Program-made: the position numbers and the translations under genes
Assembly: GCA_900491605.1 (NCBI GenBank)
Contig: UESW01001509.1
Location: 62,001 to 126,000 of the forward strand
From: Calamus simplicifolius
Taxonomy: Eukaryota > Streptophyta > Magnoliopsida > Arecales > Arecaceae
DNA: 64,000 nucleotides
Direction of reading: 5' to 3'
In this document: piece by piece, positions 44,701-55,870 of the stretch
Layout: each line of letters opens with the position of its first letter
How positions within the stretch are numbered: the stretch's first letter is position 1
Notes under the pieces: generated by a model
Seen by the model: only the letters and a program-made list of their open reading frames with translations
What the model was told of the DNA's origin: nothing
Databases searched by the model: none

Positions 44701-47700
44701 TAAAACTCCAACTTCAGTGGTAATGAGTTTCCCGATAACTAATATAGCACTACTTATTCACAGATCTACTGTACTCTGAGGAATAATCACATATCAGACA
44801 TGTTAAAGACTCAGTTAGTTTGTCTCCAATAGTTATGGGCTTATCCATCTAACAGCTTTAACTAAGATAACACTACTCATTTACAGATCTACTGTAATCT
44901 GAGGAAACAGTCATATATCAGACACGTTAAGGACTCTAATTGGTCTCAAATAGTGATGGGCTTATCCACCTAACAGCTTAAACTTTTAAATTGGACTTTG
45001 ATATGGTATTAATGCTGGCTATCCTTCCTGCATAGCATGTCCCCACACTCCCACTTGCTAATCCACATATGGCCTCTCTTGAGGTCCATCACATAGGGTT
45101 CAACCCTCCTTGGGCTCTATATGTGAGGAGGGCATTTTGGCAAATAGTCCCGAATCAGATATCCTTGGACTACAGCTGGTCTCATATACTCATGGAGCCA
45201 TCAACTTGATAGCATAAGCTTTTGTTAGACTTTAACAATTATAACACAAAACAAGAGCAAGAATAGAAGGGGATCTTGCACTACCATGAACAAACAGAAG
45301 TCGGAATTCCATGAATTTGTATTATATTGTTTCTCAACATATCGAATGAGAAAGCAACAGGGATACATGCATAGAACAGCCTTGCAGAAATCAAAAGGTG
45401 CCGACAAATGCTTTTCTTTAACTACTGTTTTTCACAAAGTTTAATTTTCATCTCCTCATTAAAATATATTAATAATGAAAGATTAAAGTTACAAAGAAGA
45501 GACTACTTGTAGAGAAAAGATATGATAATATTACAACAACAACAACAAAGCCTTAATCTCAAATTTGTTGAGATCAACTATAGGAACCCTTTTTCTTCAT
45601 TCTACTCGATTTAAAATTATATTTTTTTGTAAGGTACAAAGATATCAAAATTTTTCTTTATTACTTCCTCTAATATAATTTTCAGTCTGCTTTTACTCTT
45701 TTTTCCTTCAATATGCACCAATTATTCCTTCACATCAATGCATTTTTAGTTTTAATCGGAAACGTCTAAACCATCTAAGTCATTAGTCTCTCAATTTATC
45801 CTCAATTGATGCTACCTCCAACTTTTTACGAATGATTTCAATTTTATATTCTATCTTTTCTTATATTACCACAAATTGATCTCAGCATTCACATTTCAGT
45901 TATATTCATCTCGTGTAAATATAATTTTCTAACTACATAACATTAAAATATTGCTAGCATATCATAAAGTATACCGTCTTATAGTAGTTTTATAAATTTT
46001 TTCTTTAACCTGACAAGTATTCTACGATCACATAATATTTCAACTGCACTTCTTTATTTTATCCAACATGCTTTAATCTTATGCACAATATCATACTCAA
46101 TCTTTTCTACTTTACAATAATCGATCCTATATATCAAAAATGATCACATTTAGAAACTTTATAATCCCCAACTTTTCCTCCACATTCAAATCTATTTCTA
46201 GCTATATTAAAATTGTATTCCAAAAGTTCTTTGTTCTACTTAACCTAAAACCTTTATACTCTGATACATTTTTTTCATGATTCCAACTTGCGACTAACTC
46301 TAGTCTTAGTTTCATCCACTACTACTATATCATTTGCAAATAATATGGACTATGAAATATCATCTTAAATATATTTATTAACCTCATTTATAAGTAACAC
46401 AAAAAAGTAAGGACTAAGAGAAGATCCCTAATGTAAACTTACCGTAATTAAAAATTCACTAAAATTTGAGAAATCCTTCTTTTCTAACACCCACCATAAG
46501 ACTTTTTTAAAAATCCTATCATATGCTTTTTCTAAATCAATACAAATCAGAAAAGAAGTGATATATTATATATAAAAAGGCGCACATACCCCAAACATCA
46601 ATTAATCTAAGATATCGATAGGCAAGACTCTATGTCCTCTTTCTTTCCCAAAATCGTTGTGTTGTACATGTCTTACCTACAAAAGCAGCATTTCTTGCCA
46701 ATGTCCCATAATCAATAACAAAGCGGAAAAGGAGCTAGCTCTTTATTCATATCAGTAATAGCAATTGATTGTAAAGGGAAAAGGCAAATCCAAAGTTGTT
46801 CCAAGAGGTATGATCGAAGACAGATCTAAGGTTGCACTTTCACCCAAATAAAAATGAAAATGATAAGGAGACATAGACATGTCACCACCAGTCTGTCTTC
46901 ATAACTTGTGAAGACCATTAATCCCTAGCCTCTTTTAGAAAGATTGTCTAAACAATATATGTAACTACCAACCACACAAATTTTGATACTTCATGTGACT
47001 CCACTATTACAAATATATACCGTATAACTCAGATCTTAATGCTAACAATCCTTTTGTCCCCATTTTTTTAAGAAAAGGGAAAATTGCATTTCAAACCACT
47101 TAAATTGCAACATATAATTCAACTTCAAAACCTCAATCATGATGATCACATCCCTCCATGCATCACCCATTTTCACTTATGAAGGATTACTCAAAAGCTC
47201 TCACATATGCTTGCAAAGGGACTCGCAAGTGATCACAAACAAATTGCTGAGAATGAAGGAGTACAGAGATATCACATAACCATGGAAAACACATTGATGC
47301 CATGAGATCTCAATTGAGAATATGCATTTTCAGGAGTAGGTCTGAAGATCACAAACGTTAAATTAGAAACAACAAAGGTTGAAATGGTATCATCTTTCAT
47401 GGATGACCTATGATAAATGCCAAATGCCTCCTCCAAGCTATAATAATGAACCAAAGATCCTACTTTCATTTCCCTATTCACTAAGAGAATAATTTTCTTC
47501 TTCAAGCTATAATAATGAACAGGAGATCCTACTTTCATTTCCCTACTCACTAAGGGAAAGTTTTCTGCTATCATTTTCATGATTCAAAACCAAAGATGAT
47601 GCCTTATCATCAAACAGAAAACTTTGCATGCCATCATTAAAGAATAAGAAAATGATCTATGAAAGGCATAACAATTACACTTTCTTGCAGCAGATTTAAG

Positions 47701-50137
47701 CAGACTCAACTCCATCAAAAAGTAACACTGCCAAACTTTTTTGGGGTCAGGAAAACAAGTTTTCCAAAATATTTGTGCCAATAATTCAAAAGCAACAACT
47801 TAAAGATAGCATTAAAATTTAACTAAAGAAAACAAACCTTGAATTGATGAAATGGACATAAATTTTCAGATTTCATAAAAATGTGTAGAAGAACATCTGA
47901 GAAATGCATAAAGCAGGCCTTCTACTTAGAAAGAACAAACTGGTATGGACCAAGCTCATAGTTTCTACTTACTTTCTCTTTTCCATCTCCGGAAGATCAC
48001 ATCTTGCAAATCTTTCAACAATAACCTCAAAAGCATAAATTAACAGAAGTAAAATTAGTTCCAATAGCATAAAACAATTTCCATATGAAAATGAATCATA
48101 ACTAAAATCAAGAGATACATATATAATCAAGAGATAGATATTATAACTGAAAACAAGCAAGGAAGTGGAAACAGGATATGACTGGTGTGGAAGATGAACG
48201 CATTAAGCAAAATGTTTAGTCATTCAGGAACACAAACAAACTGGCAGGCCAACTTACAAAAAGCAATATATCATGTGAAGACTAGAACTACTCTCTATGG
48301 CAAATTAACAGTGTTTGCAATGAATTTGATGAGTTTTTTAAAAGCAATTCATGCTAAGAAAAGCACAAGCTTCTTATAAATTTTAGCAAATTCTTCATGC
48401 AGTAGATTCCTGTGTGGATCTTATGTAAAACCATGATCCCTTCCAATTGTCGCCAGTTATAGTCAAGCACTTTGACTCATCTCCCTTCCACCTTTCTTTC
48501 TGGCATATTTCTTGAAAACAGTGTGCAGCATTGCTTCATGATTTGCATCATCATGTCTCAACCAAGTCTCAAATAAACTGCTCGAAAGTGAATGCTGTCC
48601 CCCATATGCCACCCTTCACATCTCCAGGTTTATCCAAAAGAAGAGATATTGGTCATCTCAATGTGACCAACCATCGTCTTAGTTGCCTTGGCTGAAATGC
48701 AGGATGAGAAATTTGAAAACAGTAAAGATTTTCCAAGATCTCAGCTAGCATTCTAGGACCAATATAACAAAATCTTGGCCGATATGGTAAATCCGAGATT
48801 AGCAACTATGGTTAGGTATTGATTTCGAAATTTATTAAGTGGGAACCTATTTAAGGCAGTAAAAATGTGTTTGAAGAGTATCAATCACTATGTGACTGAA
48901 GTTTATATTGGCTGCAGTAACAGGAGCCAATGCTTTCTACATATTTTGTAGTCGGGGATAACACAGTGATATAAACTGGGATATTGGTTGAGTTCCCAGC
49001 CAAGACAGAAACCTTACATCACTTCAAACTACACATGATGTCAAATTACTTGCATAAGTTGGCACATTCAAGTATTAAAATACCACTATCATGCTTACAA
49101 ACAATCGGTCCCAACAAGATTTTATCTAACTAATGACACACCATGCTGGTTAGAACCAAAATTAATCACAGCTGCGAGTATAGATATATATAATGATACA
49201 CAAAAGATAAGGAAGAAGTTTTGCACTCATCAACTAATACAACACAATGGTAGATAAGATGATAACTTGTCCATATCAGACTTGCTAATGCTTGTATATT
49301 AACTATAGGATTGAAAAACAGATAATGAGATATTAAACAAAATTAAGGATGACCCAAGCCCGACTCAACAAAAAGTGAATTATGCATCCTAGGGTACCTT
49401 GGGTATCTACTTCATAGCCATTTCTGAGTCTCTTGAACAGGTGTAAGCATTGTACCAACTTAATGAGTAATTCATGCATGAATACATGGGTTTGCCATGC
49501 ACTATGTGCAACCATTTGGTCTGTGGTGCAGAAAACCATGAGCTTCCAATGAATAGCTAATTCAATAAAATACTTACTTATCTACTTTCTAACGATATGC
49601 CAATAATTTCAAAGGAAAGAAAGCTAGGGCATCATACAAGATCTACCACCACACGTATTCTCAATGAATAACAATGAAAAACTTCCCCACCTTAACTAAC
49701 CATGTGCGATTACAACTCGACAAACAGATCAAAGTTTCATGGATACATAGCTAGCAACACCTACAATTCAACCTCATCCGATTCCTTGACATAACAGTGC
49801 AAGAATGAATCTTTATTCCTATAATCATCAATTTTCGATAACACGACCTCCCCCTTTAGCCTCTATTAAGTTTTTTATTTAAAAAAAAGGGGGAAAAACA
49901 TATATTTTAATCAACCCAATCGCCATCATCAATTCAGCGAATGGTGGGGGTTTTAAGATGTCACATACTGGCGCTCGATCGGGGTACTTTGCGACGATGT
50001 CCCTCGATTCCTCCAGCCGCTCCTCTATAACAGATGAATCATCAGAAAAATAGGCCCAAAAAAGAGAGAATTTTTTACAAAAGAGGATTAGGAGTGGATG
50101 ACGAACCGAAGGAGAATTCTTCCTTGAAGGGCTTCAT
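41770..50137 (-). CDS. ATG8: ATG8 ubiquitin-like autophagy protein (ATG8h/i type)
   Basis: Five minus-strand exons join in frame to 118 residues. E1 50137-50107 (MKPFKEEFSF). E2 50024-49969 (EERLEESRDIVAKYPDRAP). E3 48025-47973 (VIVERFARCDLPEMEKRK). E4 42085-41967 (YLVPRDMSVGQFVHILSRRL, then HLSPGKALFLFVKNTLPQ). E5 41867-41770 (SLMDSLYESYKDEDGFLYVC, then YSSENTFGGAI and TGA). All introns are GT-AG and the phases agree. ATG8 is conjugated to phosphatidylethanolamine on the phagophore and recruits cargo through AIM-binding pockets. The short MKPFKEEF start and DGFLYVCYSSE ending fit the ATG8h/i clade. The conjugation Gly is residue 115, but three residues (Gly-Ala-Ile) follow it, so ATG4 cleavage would be needed; ATG8h/i proteins usually end at that Gly. 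Intron 4 is 5.9 kb. Confidence 0.93.
43710..43751 (+). pseudogene. tRNA-Pro 5' half
   Basis: GGGCATTTGGTCCAGTGGTA, then TGATTCTCACTTTCAGTGCGA, matches the acceptor 5' strand, D arm (with an intact A box TGGTCCAGTGG) and anticodon arm of plant tRNA-Pro. The usual CTTTGGGTGCG anticodon loop is altered (TTCAGTG). The variable, T arm and 3' acceptor are absent. It lies in ATG8 intron 4, on the strand opposite to the gene. Confidence 0.7.
44738..44988. repeat. 123-bp direct duplication
   Basis: Two units with the markers ACAGATCTACTGTA, ATATCAGACA/ATATCAGACAC, ATGGGCTTATCCA and CTAACAGCTT repeat at 123-bp spacing. Just right, at about 45001, comes ATATGGTATTAATGCTGGC, a decayed form of the TGGTATCAGAGC primer site, so this may be the edge of an old LTR element. 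Confidence 0.7.
45533..46650 (-). mobile_element. Decayed RTE-type LINE in ATG8 intron 4
   Basis: The left edge is the reverse complement of the RTE tail (AAC repeats then AAAGCCTTAATCTCAAATTTG). Further right the minus strand keeps decayed RT, for example a KAYDRI-like stretch near 46500-46550 (ATCATATGCTTTTTCTAAAT in plus orientation). It is related to the copy at 12620-14021 but on the opposite strand. It is in the same orientation as ATG8. Confidence 0.75.
47430..47570. repeat. 69-bp tandem duplication in ATG8 intron 4
   Basis: CAAGCTATAATAATGAAC followed by GATCCTACTTTCATTTCCCT recurs at 69-bp spacing (47434 and 47503). Confidence 0.8.
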
Positions 50138-50520
50138 CTGTTTCACGGGATCTCGAGACGAGAGGTCGGGATTTCGCTTTAAGGGTTAGGGTTTGGAATC
50201 GAAAGAACGGTCTATCGTGTGGAATTGGGAAAATTCGTGAGGCTTGGAGGTTGCCCTTTTGGCTTTTTAGCGCCGAAACCGACACGGAAGAAGCTATTGC
50301 ACGCGATCATCGCATGTCCGACCCGACGTCCTTTTAGTTTTGGACTCCGCGCGACGGTTCCATATACGCCACGGAAACGGCCAGGACCGCTCAGACCAGC
50401 CCGGAGCCAGCTCGCTCGGCTGAGGCCGCCTTGTTTGACCAGGTGGGCTCTGCAATCCACGCTGGGGTGACAGCCTTAAAGGGTAAGACTGCCGATGGAT
50501 CAGATGGCAGGAACAAGCAA
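50138..50520 (-). promoter_or_regulatory. GC-rich 5' flank of ATG8
   Basis: A CpG-rich block directly upstream of the ATG8 start, ending in AT-rich DNA at about 50520. It probably includes the 5' UTR and promoter. The open frames in it are by-products of GC content. Confidence 0.45.
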
Positions 50521-50559
50521 GTCAAACTAGATTTTATTTATATTTAAAAATATATAGAT

Positions 50560-53490
50560 TAAAATAAATTTTAAATTTTTTTATTGAACTTAGCCTTAAT
50601 TCGATTTAACTCTAACATTAATTATATATCTTATTTCTTTTATTTTAATTACCTTTATTAATTTATTAAATTATTTTTATTGAAACTAATTTTTTTCATC
50701 TGAACAAATAGATCTCCTTTCATTTTTTAATTATATTAAAATATTTATATTTATATTTATTTTAGTATAGGTTTATTTATGATATATCTAAGTATCAATA
50801 ATTTATAAACTTAAAGATAATTATTTATTTGGATAAATTAAAAGTTTAAAATAAAAAAATAAGTTTCAGTTGATTTTTAAATTTTATTTAAATTTTTAAT
50901 GGTTCTATATTTAATTATTAATTACTAAATTTTAGTTATGAAATAATAGTTAGTTACTTGACTCAAGTGCAAACATCATTTGATTCAATTCCATCACAAA
51001 CCTTAACATTTTGGTTTAAACCTAAATAAATAAACTAAATGATCCATTGGATTAAGGCTACCAATGGGTTGAGTCAACTCATGCTTAATTTGATCCTAAT
51101 CCGATATGCATTTAGAGACCTATGGATTAGGTCGAGCTTAAAATTGGACCCATTCTAAATTCTGAGTCAGATCCGAATCTTGTATTTTTTTGATCGAAGC
51201 CGACCCAAACTCGATTCGTTATGACCCATAAACCTTAATTATATAAATATTATTTTTTAACTTCAATTATCTTTATAAATCCATTAAATAAACTCTAATT
51301 TAAACTAGTACTCTTTTCATCTTAACTGTTTGTGGAGCTCCTTCATGCGTGCCAAATATGGTGACTGGAATCATTCAACTTCCCCTCAATCCTTCCACCG
51401 GCACTCCTTCTTCTGGAAAGAGGTATGTCGTCACGCTCCGGCTGTTCTAGATGGCATTTCTTGGATGATTGGTGATGGTTCCTCTGTGGATGTTCTTCAG
51501 GACGCCTGGATTACTGACATTCCCCTGTCTCGATGGCCTACTTTTGTTACCACTGATATCCCTAATGGAATGAGAGTCTTATCTTATTTCTCAAGATCAT
51601 TCTGCTTGGCTTTCCTCATCGATATCGTGCTTCTTCGGGGATGAGCTCTACCATCGTATTACTTCTCTTCCTCTCATTCCGGGCCACACGGATGATTCTA
51701 GGGTTTGGAGGAGAACTTGTTCGCCCCGGGCTTCTATGAGGGACCTTGTTGATATCTATCGGCCTCTGCCCCATCAAGTGATGGATTTGGCTTGGATCTG
51801 GCATCTTCCCATTTACCCTAGAGTGCGTCTGTTCGTATGGAAGCTTGCTTGGAGTATTCTTCCGACCTGTTCCCTGCTCTCGAGGAGAGGTTTGAGCATC
51901 ATGCCTATATGCTCGTTGTGTGGTATCGAGGAGGAGACAGTGGATCATGCTATCTTCTTATGCAGTAGAGCGAGACAGATCTGGCATAGTTCGGGATGTG
52001 TCCTTGGGAGCATGATTCGGATTCCCAGTGTTTATCATTCCTTCGGCTGATCAGGCAGGCTATGCGGAATTGTGTCTATCAGATGGTTCCGAGATGGGCT
52101 TATATTGTGTACCAGATCTGGTTATCCTGGAACCAGATTGTGTTCACTAAGGAGGCAGCTACCTCCCTTTGGGTCATTAGGTCCGCTGTCTCCTTAGCCG
52201 CGGAGTATACTTTCCATCAGAGCTCTCTGGATTCTGCTTGCCCTAGCCATTGGGACTCCCATGCTACTTCGGTAGCGCACTGGCGTACGGTTTTTATTTC
52301 TTGGGAGCCCCCATCCCTAGGGTTTGTTAAAATCAACTTTGATGGGAGTGTTCGCGGTAGACATGTGGGTTCAGCTTTTGTGATCAGAGGGTCGGATGGC
52401 ATGATGATTGCGGCTGGCGGATTTGGATTGCTTGACTCTATTGTTCCCCTTGCTGAACTGTATGCGGCGTGGGCTGGTATTTCTTATGCCTTTCGGACCT
52501 TGGGTGTCCAAAGGCTTATTATTGAAGGTGATTTTGCTACGGTTATCAACTGGATCCGTCAGGATTCCATTGACTATCGATCGTCCATCCCCCTGATCAG
52601 TGATATCAGATTTCTTCTTCTGGGAGCTGCTAGTGCCCAGATTCAGCATATCTACAGGGAAGCCAATGTAGCTGCGGATTGAATAGATGCTAGAGTGGCT
52701 TATCACTCTGGCTTTTGGAGCTGGCAACGGGGTGACCCTTGCCCTATTATTCTAGCCCAAATATTGTATTCTGATATTTCGAGTTTGACTCACCCTAGAT
52801 TGGTGTGATCATCCGTCAGTACAAAAAAAAAACTATATCTCCTCTCTCTTTTTTACTAATTATATCTAAATATTTATATTTTATTATTTATTCTAGTGGA
52901 TTCTTATTTATAATATTTAAATATATCAATGAATACTTGGAATATCATAATTTATAAACTTAAGAATAATTATTTACTTGAATAGAATTAAGAGTTTTTT
53001 AATGTAAATTTAAGTTTAAGTTGATTCTTTTAATCTCATTTAAATTTCTTAATGGATTTATTTTTTATTATCGATTATTATATTTTAGCTATAAAATAAT
53101 AGTTAGATACTTGACTCAAATGTAAGCATGATCTGATTCGATTCTGTTTCGACCTTAATATTTTAGATTAGATTTAAATCATACTTCACTCTGAATAGAC
53201 CCAAATAATCAATTGGATCTAAAATTCCTTCCATAAACTCAATCTAAGAGGAGTTGATTAGTAAATGGATTGGTTCTAGGTCCAAACTCATGATCCGAAT
53301 ATAAAATCAGGTTAGATTGGGATCAAGCATGCCTTGACCTGACTCGTTTGTCGCCTTATGTTGAATCTAAAATATTTTTCCATAGATCCAATCCAACCAA
53401 ATCCAATCATTAAACAGGTTGAGCCTAGATTCAAAATTATGATCTAAATATAAAATTAGATTGAATTGGGGTCAAACATGATCTGGCCCA
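50560..53490. repeat. About 700-bp direct repeat pair, second copy split by a LINE
   Basis: Text such as TAATTTATAAACTTAA.GATAATTATTTA, AATAATAGTTAG.TACTTGACTCAA and CCTTAA.ATTTTGG.TTA occurs in the same order in 50560-51260 and in 51230-51326 plus 52833-53490. The LINE at 51327-52832 sits inside the second copy. Both copies are AT-rich and non-coding. Confidence 0.65.
51327..52832 (+). mobile_element. L1-type LINE copy D, 5'-truncated
   Basis: This copy starts after the RT core (LWSSFMRAKYGDW) and keeps the zf-RVT region (VWKLAWSILPTCSLLSRRGL, CSLCGIEEETVDHAIFLCSR) and a nearly open RNase H. The RNase H reads VKINFDGSVRGRHVGSAFVI, AELYAAWAGISYAF, RLIIEGDFATVINWIRQDS and HIYREANVAAD, then TGA where the family has Trp (ADW). 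D-E-D-D positions are present. The tail is TGGTGTGATCATCCGTCAGT and poly(A) 52823-52832. It is the least frameshifted RNase H of the four copies. Confidence 0.9.
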
Positions 53491-55029
53491 TTTGCAACCC
53501 TACTCGTGAACGTATGATATGTGAGCTAGCATTTATCTAGTGGCAAGGGTGAGCCTAGGCTAAAATTTGTAGGGCCTAGGCCTAGAATTTTTGGCCTATA
53601 GGGCCACTTGACTTTTTAAATCCATTCACGTTTCAAGCTAAACTTGAGAAAACAAATCTAATTCAACCCAAAAATTTGTATTATTATGTATATATAAGTT
53701 TTTATATATATTAATAAAAAATTATGAATAATTACAATTTGGACCCCTGGAAGGTTTTCAACTTAAATCCTAAAATTAGTAAAATATTAACATAATTCCT
53801 AAAGTTTTTAGTTGTTGCACATAAAACCCTCTATCTATCCAAAGTTAGATGACACTACTTTGTAAGCATAAGCTATGCATGAACTAACTATTTTGGCTTA
53901 CCATTACATTCGCTCATATTCCCACCAAGCAAGTGGTGCCCATATTGTACATGCTAACTATTTTGGCTTATGGTCAAGTCCATTCATATTTCTATGGAGC
54001 GATTGGTACCCGCATCTACTAAACTCTTCATCAAAGCCCTAGGAGGAAGAATTAGCCACATCTATCTAAAAGAAGGGTTGAGAGGAGTAAAGATTTGGAG
54101 CAATATTCATTGCTAGAATATTCATTGCTAGAAGTTTGTTATCCAAAAGAGCATCTAATTTACTGTCTATTGGTAAAAGGTTTGTATTTTCTTTCGGTTC
54201 CTCTACTTCATTCTTAATAGGAATTGAATATTATGGCCTTTAATATAGAATATTCTGATTTATTGAACGTATACCATGGTATTTGTTTAGTTATTTGGGA
54301 TTTGTTTTATGTGATTTGGCATGCAAATTGAGATATAATCCATAATAGTGAACGTATTGATTTGGGATTTATCAAATGTGATTTGGTTATTAATGTATAA
54401 TGCCCATTTCAAGAGGAATCCACAACAATAAGAAGTGGGCCTCTAATTTTTTTTAAGGTCTTTTATTTCTAGAAATGTGTTTGGTTTTGATTTCTTTACT
54501 AATGTATATGTGGTCCCCCATTATGGTGATGTGTAGAACATGACAAAAGATTGGCATAATCGGTCATCAATATCCTTGTTTTATTTGTCCTCTATTGTTG
54601 TGTCTTCTATTATTCTAATTGTAGAACATGATTAGGTTTGGTTACACTACATATATATCAATACTAAGCCTAAAAAAGCTTCCAGAATTCTAAGTGCTCT
54701 TACCATCCAACCATGTATGCATCTCCTTTGGTAATGCTTTCTATTGGGTGCTACTACTTGTTGTGGTCATAATAGGCTTCAAAGAAAAGCATAACACTAT
54801 CATAGACACTATGAAGTAGACTATTAGTGATTGTTGGTTGACTATTAGTTAGGCTACATTTGGATTTTGACTAAGTTTTGAGAATTTTAACTAAATTATT
54901 GAATGTTAGTTGGCTATTAGTTAACTATTGGTTGGCTATTATATTTTGATAAGCTTTTTTATTCCATTTTGATGCAAAATTATGGGATTTCTACTTATAT
55001 ATTCTTATATATCATAGTGGGTTCTTTAT
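53491..55029. other. No gene seen
   Basis: AT-rich intergenic sequence with short internal repeats (GACTATTAGTTAGG/GGCTATTAGTTAAC near 54830-54950). No protein was recognised. Confidence 0.35.
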
Positions 55030-55790
55030 TCATAACCCATCAAGAATTATATTAAAGGGAGGATCGATATGTGACCATAGTTATATGGATAAATTGCCCA
55101 AACTTGAGTTTGAGAAAATGGTGCAAGAGTTAAGGATTAAGGACTTTGTAACATTCTATTATATGGTTTCTAAGAAAACCATTATCGGAGGCTTGAAATT
55201 ATTATAAAATGATAAGGATGTACTAGACATAGTTAAGTGTTTGAGGAACCATAAATATGATAATGTTAAGATTTATGTAAAGTATGTCTTTAGCACTAAG
55301 CCTTTTTCAATGCATATATCTAAGGAGCTACAACAACTCTCACATCTAAAAGCTACTAAATCTCAACAAGTAGATCATAAAGCCATTGAGGCTCCAACTA
55401 TTAATACTGAAGAGGAGATGCAAGGGATGTTCTAATAATGTAAATAATGAAGGGCTTTCTACTAATGATTCTTATGCATAATGAAGAGAATAGTGATTAT
55501 ATGAATAAATCAAGTAAGAGTGATGGCCTGAATAATGTTATATGATGAAAATATTGATACTGATCCACATGAGGATAGAAATAAGAAGAATACAAAGAGA
55601 GGATATGAAAATATTGATCACTAGGCCTGAAGCTAGAGATACCTTCAAAAGATTCAACGTTAGAGGAACTTATCACTTACATTCCTTCTGACGAAGAATA
55701 TGATGTTGAAGAATCTCATCATTACCCTGAGTTCAATCCAAAAGAATATACAGAAGGTGCAATTGACATCAAGGATGCTATTTGGTAGTG
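55030..55790 (+). pseudogene. Mutator-like transposase N-terminal remnant
   Basis: Plus-strand pieces resemble the N-terminal part of plant MuDR/MURA transposases. KLPKLEFEKMVQELRIKDF and NDKDVLDIVKCLRNHKYDNV are followed by VKIYVKYVF, the characteristic block ending in a D/K-x-Y-V-x-H/Y-x-F segment. After an acidic linker comes SDEEYDVEESHHYPEFNPKE (about 55685-55745). Stops and frameshifts interrupt it and no DDE domain is visible. It is cut off at the Sirevirus LTR. Confidence 0.5.
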
Positions 55791-55870
55791 TAGAAAAGTT
55801 CAAGCATACAATTAGAGACTATACTATTGCTGATGGCCATGAGAAAGTTCACTAAGAGTGAGAAATGGAA

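Noticed and set aside
50212..50470. Frames on both strands upstream of ATG8
   Set aside because: CpG-rich promoter/5' UTR composition explains them; neither has a motif.
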